Shown here one piece after another: positions 17,862-26,206 of a stretch of 64,000 nucleotides of DNA; position 1 is the stretch's first letter; every line of letters begins with the position of its first letter. Where the stretch lies: the NCBI RefSeq assembly GCF_012641395.1, contig NZ_JABAIH010000001.1, positions 806,001-870,000 of the forward strand, given 5' to 3'. Origin of the DNA: Rhizobium sp. P32RR-XVIII (lineage in GTDB: Bacteria; Pseudomonadota; Alphaproteobacteria; Rhizobiales; Rhizobiaceae). Position numbers and translations under genes: made by a program. The notes under the pieces are model-generated. The model searched no databases. It had not been told where the DNA came from and worked only from the letters and a program-made list of their open reading frames with translations.

Positions 17862-18053
17862 ATGGCGCAGCTTATAACAATCATAATCCTGGTCGGTGCG
17901 GCGTGGTGGCTCTACCGCCGCTTCGTCTCCGATGCCAAGCGCCTGCAGGAAAAATCCCGCCGTGCCGAGAAAGAGCGCCAGACCGGCGCGGTTGGCACGC
18001 TTGTCAAGGACCCGGCGACCGGCGAGTACCGTGTCAAGCGGGATGATGAGTAG
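17862..18053 (+). CDS. Small single-span membrane protein of unknown function
   Basis: A 63-residue protein with one N-terminal hydrophobic helix (LITIIILVGAAWWLYRRF) followed by a highly charged region (KRLQEKSRRAEKERQ) and a short conserved-looking tail LVKDPATGEYRVKR. The tail resembles small proteins in which a DPxTGxYR motif follows a membrane anchor. The ATG has GAGGGGAG directly upstream. It is in the same transcript as the S49 peptidase and may anchor or regulate it; this link is only positional. Confidence 0.75.
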   Translation: MAQLITIIILVGAAWWLYRRFVSDAKRLQEKSRRAEKERQTGAVGTLVKDPATGEYRVKRDDE

Positions 18054-18057
18054 AAGA

Positions 18058-18109
18058 TTTACGTCTGCCTTCCCTCATGATATACATTATTGACGTGTAT
18101 ATCATGAGG
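18058..18109 (+). promoter_or_regulatory. Autoregulatory operator-promoter of the toxin-antitoxin cassette
   Basis: A perfect 14-bp inverted repeat, CCTCATGATATACA (18073-18086) and TGTATATCATGAGG (18096-18109), with a 9-base spacer. The promoter TTTACG (18058-18063) - 17 bases - TATACA (18081-18086) puts the -10 box inside the left arm, and the GAGG ribosome binding site of the antitoxin is inside the right arm. Binding of the antitoxin or the TA complex would block both ends. Confidence 0.75.
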
Positions 18110-18114
18110 CAATC

Positions 18115-18345
18115 ATGCAAGTTGCAAAATGGGGAAATAGCCTCGCAGTTCGCATTCCCACCGTTGTCGTGGATGCCCTTGAACTTAAGGAAGGCGACGA
18201 CGTGACGATCCGCATAGCGGAGGATCGTGTTTTTGAGATCGCGCGAAATGATGCGCGACGAAAGGCCTTTGAACGTATCAAGGCATTCAAGCTGAAACTT
18301 CCTCCGGATTGGAAGTTTGATCGCGATGAAGCGAACGATCGCTAA
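18115..18345 (+). CDS. vapB: AbrB/MazE-fold antitoxin (VapB type)
   Basis: A 76-residue protein. Residues 1-45 are an AbrB/MazE/SpoVT swapped-hairpin DNA-binding domain (KWGNSLAVRIPTVVVDAL, then LKEGDDVTIRI), and the C-terminal 30 residues, basic then acidic (LPPDWKFDRDEAND), would wrap around the toxin. It neutralises the PIN toxin encoded next and should repress its own promoter through the 14-bp inverted repeat just upstream. Its TAA stop overlaps the toxin ATG by one base (TAATG). GAGG lies 5 bases before its ATG. The cassette has visibly lower GC than its neighbours, consistent with acquisition. Confidence 0.9.
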   Translation: MQVAKWGNSLAVRIPTVVVDALELKEGDDVTIRIAEDRVFEIARNDARRKAFERIKAFKLKLPPDWKFDRDEANDR

Positions 18346-18749
18346 TGGCCGCCGCCGATAGCTTTCTGGATACCAATATTCTCGTCTATGCGTTCACGGA
18401 GGACCCGCGTGCCGAGGCCGCTCAGTCCCTGTTGCTCAAGCCATTTGTCCTTAGCGTGCAAACGTTGAATGAGTTCGCAAATGTCGGGCGCAAGAAGCTG
18501 AACATGTCTTGGGCTGATCTGCATTTGGCGATAGCCGATGTGATTACGATGGCGGCAGCGATTGCAGCCATCGATGAACGCACGACGATATCGGCGATCA
18601 ACTTGGCAGAACGGTACAATCTCAATTTCTATGACGCTGCTATGATTGCGGCTGCCTTGCAAATGAACTGCGTGCGATTTTATTCGGAAGACTTGCAGCA
18701 CGGCTTGGTCATCGACGGACACTTGACCGTAATCAATCCCTTTCGATAA
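18345..18749 (+). CDS. vapC: PIN-domain ribonuclease toxin (VapC type)
   Basis: A 134-residue PIN domain. All four acidic metal-binding positions are visible: Asp9 in FLDTNILVY, Glu43 in LNEFANV, Asp97 in FYDAAMIAAA and Asp116 in SEDLQHG. PIN toxins are Mg2+-dependent RNases that cut initiator tRNA or rRNA loops when freed from their antitoxin. Translation is coupled to the antitoxin by a one-base overlap. The cassette sits between the S49 peptidase unit and glyQ, with no integrase or repeats around it, so it looks like a simple insertion. The target RNA cannot be told from sequence. Confidence 0.91.
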   Translation: MAAADSFLDTNILVYAFTEDPRAEAAQSLLLKPFVLSVQTLNEFANVGRKKLNMSWADLHLAIADVITMAAAIAAIDERTTISAINLAERYNLNFYDAAMIAAALQMNCVRFYSEDLQHGLVIDGHLTVINPFR

Positions 18750-18822
18750 TTTCCGGCAGCACAGAGTGCCGCACAATTTCCCCAGAGCCTTGACCCTTGC
18801 CGCCTGCCGTGGCACCTGTCCA

Positions 18823-18837
18823 CGTACATTTTGTACG
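18823..18837 (+). promoter_or_regulatory. Short inverted repeat before glyQ
   Basis: CGTACA-TTT-TGTACG, perfect 6-bp arms with a 3-base centre, 17 bases before the glyQ start. Function unknown: it could be a small operator or a leader hairpin. A TTGACC at 18790 is a poor -35 candidate without a clear -10. Confidence 0.3.
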
Positions 18838-18853
18838 AATTCGGAAGCCTTCC

Positions 18854-19813
18854 ATGTCTGCATCGATCCCCGACCATATGAACCCGAAGCGCTCGTTCCA
18901 GGCGCTGATCCTGACCCTGCATAACTACTGGGCGGACAAGGGGTGTGCGGTTCTGCAGCCCTACGACATGGAGGTCGGCGCCGGCACCTTCCATCCGGCG
19001 ACGACGCTGCGTGCCCTCGGCCCGAAGCCGTGGAAGGCTGCCTATGTTCAGCCGTCGCGCCGCCCGTCCGATGGCCGTTACGGTGAGAACCCGAACCGTC
19101 TTCAGCACTATTACCAGTACCAGGTCATCCTGAAGCCGAACCCGCCGAACCTGCAGGAGCTCTACCTGGGCTCGCTCGCCGCGATCGGCCTCGATCCGCT
19201 GCTGCACGACATCCGCTTTGTCGAGGACGATTGGGAAAGCCCGACGCTCGGCGCCTGGGGCCTCGGCTGGGAATGCTGGTGCGACGGCATGGAAGTCTCG
19301 CAGTTCACCTACTTCCAGCAGGTCTGTGGCATCGAATGCTCGCCGGTCGCAGGCGAGCTAACCTATGGTCTCGAGCGTCTCGCCATGTACGTGCAAGGCG
19401 TCGACAACATCTACGACCTGAACTTCAACGGCCGCGAAGGCGACGAGAAGATCACCTATGGCGATGTTTTCCTGCAGGCCGAACAGGAATATTCCCGCCA
19501 CAACTTCGAATTCGCCAATACCGAAATGCTGCATCGCCATTTCATCGATGCGGAGAAGGAATGCCAGGCGCTTCTGGCCGCCGGCGCGCCGGGCGACAAT
19601 GCCAACCAGCGCCTGCACAAATGCGTATTCCCGGCCTATGACCAGTGCATCAAGGCAAGCCACGTCTTCAACCTGCTCGATGCCCGCGGCGTGATTTCCG
19701 TGACCGAGCGCCAGAGCTACATCCTGCGCGTCCGCACGCTCGCCAAGGCTTGCGGCGAGGCCTTCCTGCTGACCGATGCAGGCGGCGTAAATCTCGCCAA
19801 AGACGCGGCGTGA
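18854..19813 (+). CDS. glyQ: Glycyl-tRNA synthetase alpha subunit
   Basis: Catalytic core subunit of the alpha2-beta2 bacterial glycyl-tRNA synthetase. The 319-residue protein has the strongly conserved [17 protein letters not shown] near the start, then [17 protein letters not shown] and a third block [17 protein letters not shown], as in the class II fold. I take the ATG at 18854 ([14 protein letters not shown]); MNPKRS at 18878 is a possible shorter start. The beta subunit gene glyS is not adjacent: it lies about 8 kb away at 28129-30441 on the other strand. The close downstream neighbour is lemA. Confidence 0.97.
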   Translation: MSASIPDHMNPKRSFQALILTLHNYWADKGCAVLQPYDMEVGAGTFHPATTLRALGPKPWKAAYVQPSRRPSDGRYGENPNRLQHYYQYQVILKPNPPNLQELYLGSLAAIGLDPLLHDIRFVEDDWESPTLGAWGLGWECWCDGMEVSQFTYFQQVCGIECSPVAGELTYGLERLAMYVQGVDNIYDLNFNGREGDEKITYGDVFLQAEQEYSRHNFEFANTEMLHRHFIDAEKECQALLAAGAPGDNANQRLHKCVFPAYDQCIKASHVFNLLDARGVISVTERQSYILRVRTLAKACGEAFLLTDAGGVNLAKDAA

Positions 19814-19915
19814 CCTCTAGTATTCAGGGCTAGTGGTTCCGCGAGTTCGTGGATGACAATGCATCGCGACATCAATAATCTCCGACGCAACTTTATTTCG
19901 TGCGGGGGATTCGCG

Positions 19916-20467
19916 ATGTACATTATTCTTGGCGTGATCGTTCTGGTCGCGCTTTATCTTGTTTTCATCTACAACGGTCTCGTCCGCGCCCGGCAGATGG
20001 CTGAAGAGGCCTGGTCCGGCATCGACGTGCAGCTGAAGCGCCGTGCCGATCTGATCCCGAACCTGATCGAGACCGTCAAGGGCTACGCCACCCACGAAAA
20101 GAGCACGCTGGAAGAAGTGGTCGAGCTGCGCAACAGGGCGCAGGCAGTACCCGCCGGCGATGTTGCCGGCAGGGCGCAAGCGGAGGGGCTGCTCGGCCAG
20201 GCGCTCGGCCGCGTCATGGCGCTTGCCGAAGCCTATCCGGACCTCAAGGCAAACCAGAACTTCTCGGAGCTTCAGGCCTCGCTCGAAACCATGGAAAGCG
20301 AGATCCAGATGGCCCGCCGCTATTACAACGGAGCTGCCCGCGATCTGAACGTGAAGGTCGAGAGCTTCCCCTCCAATCTCGTGGCTGGCCAGTTCGGCTT
20401 CCAGAAGAGGGAATATTTCGAGATCACCGACGAGGCCGATCGCGCCGTTCCGGCCGTCAAGTTCTGA
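19916..20467 (+). CDS. lemA: LemA family protein
   Basis: A 183-residue protein with an N-terminal membrane helix (YIILGVIVLVALYLVFIYNGL) and a four-helix cytoplasmic or periplasmic bundle carrying the family motifs EEAWSGIDVQLKRRADLIPN, NLIETVKGYATHE and ARRYYNGAARDLN. The function of LemA proteins is unknown; they occur with DUF2207 or TPM proteins and are linked to membrane stress. GGGGG lies 8 bases before the ATG at 19916; an upstream extension to 19853 is unlikely. The DUF2207 partner is the second gene downstream, with an EPSPS-like gene between them. Confidence 0.93.
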   Translation: MYIILGVIVLVALYLVFIYNGLVRARQMAEEAWSGIDVQLKRRADLIPNLIETVKGYATHEKSTLEEVVELRNRAQAVPAGDVAGRAQAEGLLGQALGRVMALAEAYPDLKANQNFSELQASLETMESEIQMARRYYNGAARDLNVKVESFPSNLVAGQFGFQKREYFEITDEADRAVPAVKF

Positions 20468-20543
20468 TATGGGCGTTTGCCTTTGCCCAAAAGCTGCTAT
20501 GAGCAGGGCGGTTACGGCGTAATGGACGGAATAGACAGGCGTC

Positions 20544-21806
20544 ATGAGCAAGGACAAGAAACTCACCATCATCCCGGTTAAGGCTCCGCTCGCAGGCCGT
20601 GCGGTGCCGCCAGGCTCGAAGTCGATCACGAACCGCGCACTGCTCCTGGCTGGCCTCGCCAAAGGCACCAGTCGCCTGACGGGGGCGCTGAAGAGCGACG
20701 ACACGCGCTACATGGCCGAGGCGCTGCGCGCCATGGGCGTCGTCATCGATGAGCCGGACGATACGAGCTTCGTCGTCACCGGCAGCGGCAAGCTCTTGCC
20801 ACCGAAGGCGCCGCTTTTCCTCGGCAATGCCGGCACCGCGACGCGCTTCCTGACGGCGGCGGCCGCGCTCGTCGATGGCACTGTCGTCGTGGACGGTGAT
20901 CAACACATGCGTAAGCGCCCGATCGGCCCGCTGGTGGATGCGCTGCGATCGCTCGGCATCGACGCGACGGCAGAAACCGGCTGCCCGCCTGTGACGGTGA
21001 AGGGCACCGGCCGCTTTGAGGCGAGCCGCATCCAGATCGATGGCGGCCTTTCCAGCCAGTACGTCTCCGCGCTGCTGATGATGGCGGCTGGCGGCGACCG
21101 CCCGGTCGATATCGAACTCCTCGGCGAACATATCGGCGCTCTCGGCTACATCGTTCTCACCACGGCGGCGATGCGCGCCTTTGGAGCACGTGTCGAAAAG
21201 ACCAGCCCGGTCACCTGGCGTGTCGAACCGACCGGCTACATGGCTGCCGATTTCGTCATCGAGCCGGATGCTTCCGCCGCCACCTATCTCTGGGCCGCCG
21301 AAGTGCTCACCGGAGGCTCTATCGATCTCGGCGTTCCGAACGGTGCGTTCACGCAGCCGGACGCCAAGGCCTACGACATGATCGCGAAGTTCCCGCATCT
21401 GCCGGCCGAGATCGATGGTTCGCAGATGCAGGATGCGGTGCCGACGCTCGCGGTTCTCGCCGCTTTCAACCAAACGCCCGTCCGTTTCGTCGGTATCGCC
21501 AACCTGCGGGTGAAGGAATGCGATCGCATCCGCGCGCTGTCGACCGGCCTCACCCAGATCCGTCCGGATCTTGCACGCGAGGAAGGCGACGACCTGATCG
21601 TTAACGCCGATCCGTCACTGGCTGGGCAGCACCTGCCGGCTGACATCGACACTTTCGCAGATCACCGGATCGCCATGAGCTTTGCGCTTGCCGGGCTGAA
21701 GATCGACGGCATCACGATCCTCGATCCGGATTGCGTCGGCAAGACCTTCCCGGCTTACTGGCGGACTCTGGCGGGGCTTGGCGTCACCTATGCGAATGAG
21801 GGCTGA
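20544..21806 (+). CDS. aroA: 3-phosphoshikimate 1-carboxyvinyltransferase (EPSP synthase), class I-like
   Basis: Transfers enolpyruvyl from PEP to shikimate-3-phosphate, sixth step of the shikimate pathway. The 420-residue protein keeps the catalytic and ligand residues of E. coli AroA: KSITNR, NAGTA, MRKRPI, SSQ, Asp in MQDAVPTLA, NLRVKECDR, ADHRIAMSF and the Lys of VGKTFP. After NAGTA it reads TRFL where E. coli has MRPL, so the residue at the Pro101 position is Phe. It is unlike the CP4/class II form usually found beside cmk in rhizobia. It may therefore be a second, divergent EPSPS, or the only one. The CAGG ribosome binding site is about 7 bases upstream. Confidence 0.87.
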   Translation: MSKDKKLTIIPVKAPLAGRAVPPGSKSITNRALLLAGLAKGTSRLTGALKSDDTRYMAEALRAMGVVIDEPDDTSFVVTGSGKLLPPKAPLFLGNAGTATRFLTAAAALVDGTVVVDGDQHMRKRPIGPLVDALRSLGIDATAETGCPPVTVKGTGRFEASRIQIDGGLSSQYVSALLMMAAGGDRPVDIELLGEHIGALGYIVLTTAAMRAFGARVEKTSPVTWRVEPTGYMAADFVIEPDASAATYLWAAEVLTGGSIDLGVPNGAFTQPDAKAYDMIAKFPHLPAEIDGSQMQDAVPTLAVLAAFNQTPVRFVGIANLRVKECDRIRALSTGLTQIRPDLAREEGDDLIVNADPSLAGQHLPADIDTFADHRIAMSFALAGLKIDGITILDPDCVGKTFPAYWRTLAGLGVTYANEG

Positions 21807-21845
21807 CATTATCTGAGCGGCGGGCGCCGCGGGGGGTGGGGTAAG

Positions 21846-23780
21846 ATGATCCGGCGGCTTTGCGGCCTTTGCTTCATACTGTTCATGGCGCTTGCCTCGG
21901 CGCCGGCAAGTGCTGCCGAGGTCATCAACTCCTTCGTCTCGGATATAACGCTCGAAAAGAGCGGCGCCATGACGGTGACGGAGACGATCACCGTCAATGC
22001 CGAAGGCAACCGCATCCGGCGCGGCATCTTCCGCGATTTTCCGCTGACGTTCATCGATGAAGGCGGTCGCCGTCGCACCGTCGATTTCGATGTCGTCTCG
22101 GTCACGCGCGACGGCCGTGACGAGCCGTGGAAGACGGAATCGATTTCCGGCGGAATCCGCATCTCTGCCGGCTCGGAAGACGTCATGCTTCCGCCAGGTC
22201 GCCATCAATACGCCTTCACCTACCGGACCAATCGCCAGATCCGCTATTTCGCCGATCACGACGAGCTCTATTGGAACGTCACCGGCAATGGCTGGATCTT
22301 CCCGATCATGGCTGCCACCGCGACCGTAAACCTGCCGGGTGGCGTCATTGCGACCGATACGAATGTCTTTACCGGCCCGCTTGGCGCGACGGAGAAGAAT
22401 GCGCAAGTTTCAGGCAGCGATGCCCGTCCGGTTTTTTCGACGACAAGGCCGCTCGATGCAAACGAGGGCCTGACGATCGCCGTCAAGTTTCCGAAGGGGG
22501 CGATCGATCCGCCGAGCAGCTCCGATCAGAATATCTGGTGGCTGAAGGACAACCGCGATTATTTCATCGGCTTCGGCGGTCTGATCGCCGTCTTTCTCTA
22601 TTATACCCGCGCCTGGCTGAAGGTCGGGCGCGATCCCGCCCGCGGCGTCATCGTGCCCCGCTGGGATGCCCCGGACGGCATCTCGCCGGCGCTCGTCAAC
22701 TATATCGACAACAAGGGGTTTTCCGGACAGGGCTGGACGGCGCTATCGGCCGCAGCGCTCAATCTTGCGGTGCGCGGCTATGTCGTTCTGGAAGACCTCA
22801 AGAAATCGATCGTGATCCGCCGTACCGAAAAGCCCATCGGCAAGGAGAAGCTGGGGCCAGGCGAGTCTACCCTCCTGGGCGAGATCGGCGGCAAGAATTC
22901 CCTGACGATCGACAAGGCGAACGGCGAACGCGTGAAATCCGTCGGTCAAAGATTCCGCTCGGCGATCGAGCGGGAGCATCGTGGCAAATACTACAATTCC
23001 AATACCGGCTATACGACCGGCGGCATCGCGCTGAGTGCGGCGTCGCTCGTCGCGCTGTTCGTCTTCGGCACGCTGGAGCCGGACAACATCATCCTAATGG
23101 TCATTCCGATCGTCGTGTCGGTTTTCGTGTCGATTTTCGTAGCGGGGCTGGCGAAGTCGTTCCGCCCCGGCGGGTCGCTGGGAGGCAGGATCGCCGCGGT
23201 GATCTCCATCGCAGTCGTCGTCTTCATCGGTTTCAGCATCATCTCGTCGCTGGGTCTGGCGCTTTTCTCGACGCTGATGGAGTTCCATGAAACGCCGATG
23301 CTGTTCGCCCTCGGCGGCATCGTCCTTCTCAACGTGCTCTACGTCTTCATCATGGGTGCACCGACGCCGCTGGGTGCCAAGATGATGGACGGCATCGACG
23401 GCCTGCGCCAGTACATGACGCTTGCCGAGAAGGATCGCATGAACATGGCCGGCGCCCCGGAAATGTCGCCGCAACATTTCGAAAAACTGCTGCCCTATGC
23501 GGTCGCCCTCGGCGTCGAGAAGCCATGGTCGAGAACGTTCGAGACCTGGCTTGCCGCAGCTGCGGCCGGCACTGCGGTTGCCTACGCTCCGAGCTGGTAT
23601 TCCGGCGATTTCAACAGCGGCAGCTTCTCGGATCGCATCGGCGGCTTCTCGTCGTCCATGGCCTCAACCATCGCCTCGACGATCCCGACCCCGCCTCCCT
23701 CCAGTTCATCGTCGGGCTTTTCCGGTGGCGGTGGTTCGTCAGGTGGCGGCGGAGGCGGCGGCGGAGGTGGGGGCTGGTAA
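21846..23780 (+). CDS. DUF2207 membrane protein
   Basis: A 644-residue protein with a signal peptide (LCFILFMALASAPASAAEV), then a periplasmic DUF2207 beta-rich domain (about 25-240) containing NRIRRGIFRDFPL, a transmembrane segment near 245 (FIGFGGLIAVFLYYT), a cytoplasmic part, three further hydrophobic segments (about 385-500), and a low-complexity Ser/Gly tail that ends in a run of glycines and Trp. The Gly-rich C-terminus is typical of the family. DUF2207 proteins are of unknown function and are commonly encoded with LemA; they are thought to act in the envelope. Close to the end of aroA-like (39 bases), so probably the same operon. Confidence 0.9.
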   Translation: MIRRLCGLCFILFMALASAPASAAEVINSFVSDITLEKSGAMTVTETITVNAEGNRIRRGIFRDFPLTFIDEGGRRRTVDFDVVSVTRDGRDEPWKTESISGGIRISAGSEDVMLPPGRHQYAFTYRTNRQIRYFADHDELYWNVTGNGWIFPIMAATATVNLPGGVIATDTNVFTGPLGATEKNAQVSGSDARPVFSTTRPLDANEGLTIAVKFPKGAIDPPSSSDQNIWWLKDNRDYFIGFGGLIAVFLYYTRAWLKVGRDPARGVIVPRWDAPDGISPALVNYIDNKGFSGQGWTALSAAALNLAVRGYVVLEDLKKSIVIRRTEKPIGKEKLGPGESTLLGEIGGKNSLTIDKANGERVKSVGQRFRSAIEREHRGKYYNSNTGYTTGGIALSAASLVALFVFGTLEPDNIILMVIPIVVSVFVSIFVAGLAKSFRPGGSLGGRIAAVISIAVVVFIGFSIISSLGLALFSTLMEFHETPMLFALGGIVLLNVLYVFIMGAPTPLGAKMMDGIDGLRQYMTLAEKDRMNMAGAPEMSPQHFEKLLPYAVALGVEKPWSRTFETWLAAAAAGTAVAYAPSWYSGDFNSGSFSDRIGGFSSSMASTIASTIPTPPPSSSSSGFSGGGGSSGGGGGGGGGGGW

Positions 23781-23808
23781 AGGGCTGGTGGTTTCTTCTC
23801 ACCCTACG

Positions 23809-23906
23809 ACCGTGCGGCCCCCTCATCCGCCTGCCGCAGCCTCTCCCGTTCCCTTCTCCCCTCGGGGAGAAGGTGGCCCGAAGGGTCGGATGAGGGGCCA
23901 CACGGT
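23809..23906. repeat. Mosaic palindromic repeat (RIME-like), copy 1
   Basis: Outer arms ACCGTG...GGCCCCCTCATCCG and CGGATGAGGGGCC...CACGGT (23809-23829 and 23887-23906) enclose an inner perfect 10-bp hairpin CCTTCTCCCC-TC-GGGGAGAAGG (23852-23873). The same modules recur at 30577-30700 and 61861-61981. It resembles the abundant RIME-type intergenic palindromes of Rhizobiaceae and lies between the DUF2207 gene and purD. Confidence 0.8.
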
Positions 23907-24002
23907 ACAGGGCGAACCAATAAACCCACTAGGAAGCCGCCAACACTTGACCTTTCGCCCCGCGCCCCTTAACCGCCAGACGGAAAACGGAAAGGATCAG
24001 GC

Positions 24003-25274
24003 ATGAAGGTTCTGTTGATCGGTTCGGGCGGACGCGAGCATGCGCTCGCCTGGAAGCTGGCGCAATCGCCGCTGATGACGGAATTCTATACCGCGCCCGG
24101 CAACCCGGGCATTGCGGAACATGCGACGCTCGTTTCCCTGGATGTCGAGGATCAGGAAGCGGTCGCTGCCTTCTGTGCGGAAAAGGCGATCGAATTCGTC
24201 GTCGTCGGCCCGGAGGCGCCGCTGGTCGCCGGTCTGGCCGACCGACTGCGGACCGATGGCCTGAAGGTCTTCGGCCCTTCCGCTGCGGCAGCCCAGCTTG
24301 AGGGTTCCAAGGGCTTCACCAAGGATATCTGCGCTCGCTACAACATCCCGACCGGAGCCTATCAGCGCTTCAACAACGCCCCGAAGGCGAAGGCCTATAT
24401 CCGCGCACAGGGTGCCCCGATCGTCGTCAAGGCCGATGGCCTTGCCGCCGGAAAGGGAGTCACGGTGGCGATGACCGTCGAAGAGGCGCTTGCCGCCGTC
24501 GACGATTGCTTCGAGGGCGCATTCGGCTCCGCGGGTGCCGAGGTGGTGATCGAGGCCTATCTCGATGGCGAGGAGGCAAGCTTCTTCTGCCTGTGCGACG
24601 GCACGAACGCGCTGCCGCTCGTAACTGCCCAGGACCACAAGCGGGTCGGCGAGGGCGATACCGGCGTCAACACCGGCGGCATGGGGGCCTATTCGCCGGC
24701 ACCCGTCATGACGACTGAGATGATCGAGCGCACGATGCAGGAGATCATCGAGCCGACGATCCGCGGCATGGCGGAAAGCGGCCATCCGTTCTCCGGCGTT
24801 TTCTTCGCCGGGCTGATGATTACCGCGAAGGGCCCGGAACTGATCGAATACAATGTCCGCTTCGGCGATCCCGAGTGTCAGGTGCTGATGATGCGGTTGA
24901 AGAGCGATCTGCTGCCGCTGCTTCTGGCCGCCGCCGAGGGCACGCTCGACCAAGTCACGGCGGAGTGGAGCGACGACCCGGCGCTGACAGTCGTGATGGC
25001 CTCCAAGGGCTATCCGGGTTCCTACGAGAAGAACACGCCGATCCGTTCACTGCCGGAGGCAGGTGAAGGAGCCAAGGTGTTTCATGCCGGCACGTCCTTG
25101 AAGGACGGCCAGCTGGTCGCGACCGGCGGCCGCGTGCTGAACGTCACTGCCACCGGCAGGACCGTCAGCGAGGCCCAGAGCCGCGCTTACGCCCTGCTCG
25201 ACAAGGTCGAATGGGAAAATGGCTTCTACCGCCGCGATATCGGCTGGCGGGCGATCGAACGCGAAAAAGCTTAA
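24003..25274 (+). CDS. purD: Phosphoribosylamine-glycine ligase
   Basis: Second step of purine synthesis: ATP-dependent joining of glycine to phosphoribosylamine. The 423-residue ATP-grasp enzyme has [13 protein letters not shown] at the start, [23 protein letters not shown], the ATP-grasp signatures [13 protein letters not shown] and [12 protein letters not shown], and [10 protein letters not shown] weak -35/-10 pair (TTGACC at 23947, TTAACC at 23969) may precede it. The stop codon is part of a perfect 14-base palindrome AAAGCTTAAGCTTT (25266-25279). Neighbours are unrelated in function. Confidence 0.97.
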   Translation: MKVLLIGSGGREHALAWKLAQSPLMTEFYTAPGNPGIAEHATLVSLDVEDQEAVAAFCAEKAIEFVVVGPEAPLVAGLADRLRTDGLKVFGPSAAAAQLEGSKGFTKDICARYNIPTGAYQRFNNAPKAKAYIRAQGAPIVVKADGLAAGKGVTVAMTVEEALAAVDDCFEGAFGSAGAEVVIEAYLDGEEASFFCLCDGTNALPLVTAQDHKRVGEGDTGVNTGGMGAYSPAPVMTTEMIERTMQEIIEPTIRGMAESGHPFSGVFFAGLMITAKGPELIEYNVRFGDPECQVLMMRLKSDLLPLLLAAAEGTLDQVTAEWSDDPALTVVMASKGYPGSYEKNTPIRSLPEAGEGAKVFHAGTSLKDGQLVATGGRVLNVTATGRTVSEAQSRAYALLDKVEWENGFYRRDIGWRAIEREKA

Positions 25275-25381
25275 GCTTTGGCCCGAAATCGGGTCAGTTG
25301 TCTAAAGTTTTACCCTTTCCTCTGACGGGATGGAAATAAAGCCGCGCTATTCTGCTCCCATACTACGACGGAGCAGCTTCC

Positions 25382-25852
25382 ATGCGTCAATTCATTCTCG
25401 GTACGGCAATACTTCTGACGGCCGGTTCGGCGATGGCATCCTCGATCGAGGTCATCGGCGAGGCCGCGCAGGTCGATGGCGGAAGCATCGTGACGAAAAC
25501 CTGCACGAGCTGCCCGCCGCTGCAAGCGATCGAGCGCAAGAAGGACTACACCGTACCGGTGCTGGCACCCGGCGCCTTCCAGGCGAGCGCCCTGCGCGAT
25601 GTGGGCGGCGAGCCCAAGCTCTACCGCACCGAAGGCTGGATGGGCGGCTCGCCTGTCGTCTTTGTCACCAAGGCAACGCCCGAAGTCCTCGCGGCTTTTA
25701 AGGCGAGCGTTCCCGCCGAGGACATCGATCCTACGGCAACGACCTCTGTTATCGGCGGCGATACGAAGCCGGTTATTGCGGACATGAATAGGCCGGTGGA
25801 ACAAACTGCGCCGCTCGACGTTTCTGGTCTTAAGCTACGTACGGGATTTTGA
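25382..25852 (+). CDS. Secreted protein, HPE1-like (plant virulence effector-like) family of rhizobia
   Basis: A 156-residue protein with a signal peptide (FILGTAILLTAGSAMASS). The mature part has IEVIGEAAQVDGGSIVTKTCTSC, with a CxxC motif (Cys42/Cys45), then a segment rich in Pro and beta-like stretches. Rhizobial proteins of this kind are annotated in databases as plant virulence effector HPE1-like; I recall this from memory, and it is a name by homology only. The role is unknown; the CxxC could bind a metal or form a disulphide. A strong terminator (25917-25957) follows. No relation to purD beyond position. Confidence 0.7.
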   Translation: MRQFILGTAILLTAGSAMASSIEVIGEAAQVDGGSIVTKTCTSCPPLQAIERKKDYTVPVLAPGAFQASALRDVGGEPKLYRTEGWMGGSPVVFVTKATPEVLAAFKASVPAEDIDPTATTSVIGGDTKPVIADMNRPVEQTAPLDVSGLKLRTGF

Positions 25853-25916
25853 AAGTTCCCTGCCCCTGACCCGGCCAAGGTTTTGGTCGTTCTGGGGTCC
25901 GCCCCGTCGGCGGAAT

Positions 25917-25957
25917 GAATGCGCTCCTGAAGAGAAGCAGGGGCGCATTCTTTATTT
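25917..25957 (+). terminator. Rho-independent terminator after the HPE1-like gene
   Basis: GAATGCGC-T-CCTG (25917-25929) pairs with CAGG-G-GCGCATTC (25938-25950) with one mismatch, loop AAGAGAAG, followed by TTTATTT. The stem of 12 pairs is the strongest terminator in the window. Confidence 0.85.
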
Positions 25958-26110
25958 CAATTGAATGACAAAGTACGAATGCAACCTATACAATTATGCA
26001 AGAAAGTATGATTCAGATTTGGCATTGCTGATCGTCGGTAATAGTCGAAATCGTTAAGTGATCATTCAGCCATTTACCATAATTTTACTTACCGGAGGAC
26101 CGGAGTGAGC

Positions 26111-26164
26111 ATGATTGCGCTTGCTGAACGTGCGTGGCGACACGCGCAAAGGGACGGGAGTTGA
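26111..26164 (+). CDS. Possible 17-residue leader peptide upstream of the chemoreceptor gene
   Basis: ATG at 26111, preceded by GGAGGACCGGAGTGAGC, opens 17 codons (MIALAERAWRHAQRDGS) ending at 26164, 42 bases before the chemoreceptor. The binding site is better than that of the real gene. No regulatory residue pattern (runs of one amino acid) is seen. It may be fortuitous. Confidence 0.25.
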   Translation: MIALAERAWRHAQRDGS

Positions 26165-26206
26165 CCGATCCGGTGTTGCAGATTTCACCATTTTCGGGAG
26201 ACTTTC

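Larger units (their letters stand above)
25853..26206 (+). other. 354-base gap before the chemoreceptor: terminator, AT-rich promoter region and short ORF
   Basis: It begins with a terminator (25917-25957), then has an AT-rich stretch from 25950 to 26100 that is likely to hold the promoter of the chemoreceptor gene. No clear sigma-70, sigma-54 or sigma-28 consensus could be assigned. A short open frame with a strong ribosome binding site is at 26111-26164. Confidence 0.6.

Noticed and set aside
25266..25279. Perfect 14-base palindrome AAAGCTTAAGCTTT over the purD stop.
   Set aside because: No loop for a hairpin and no repeat elsewhere; a restriction-site-like chance palindrome in a Lys-Ala-stop context.
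26018..26035. TTGGCATTGCTG resembles a sigma-54 promoter before the chemoreceptor gene.
   Set aside because: The GC at -12 with correct spacing is missing.
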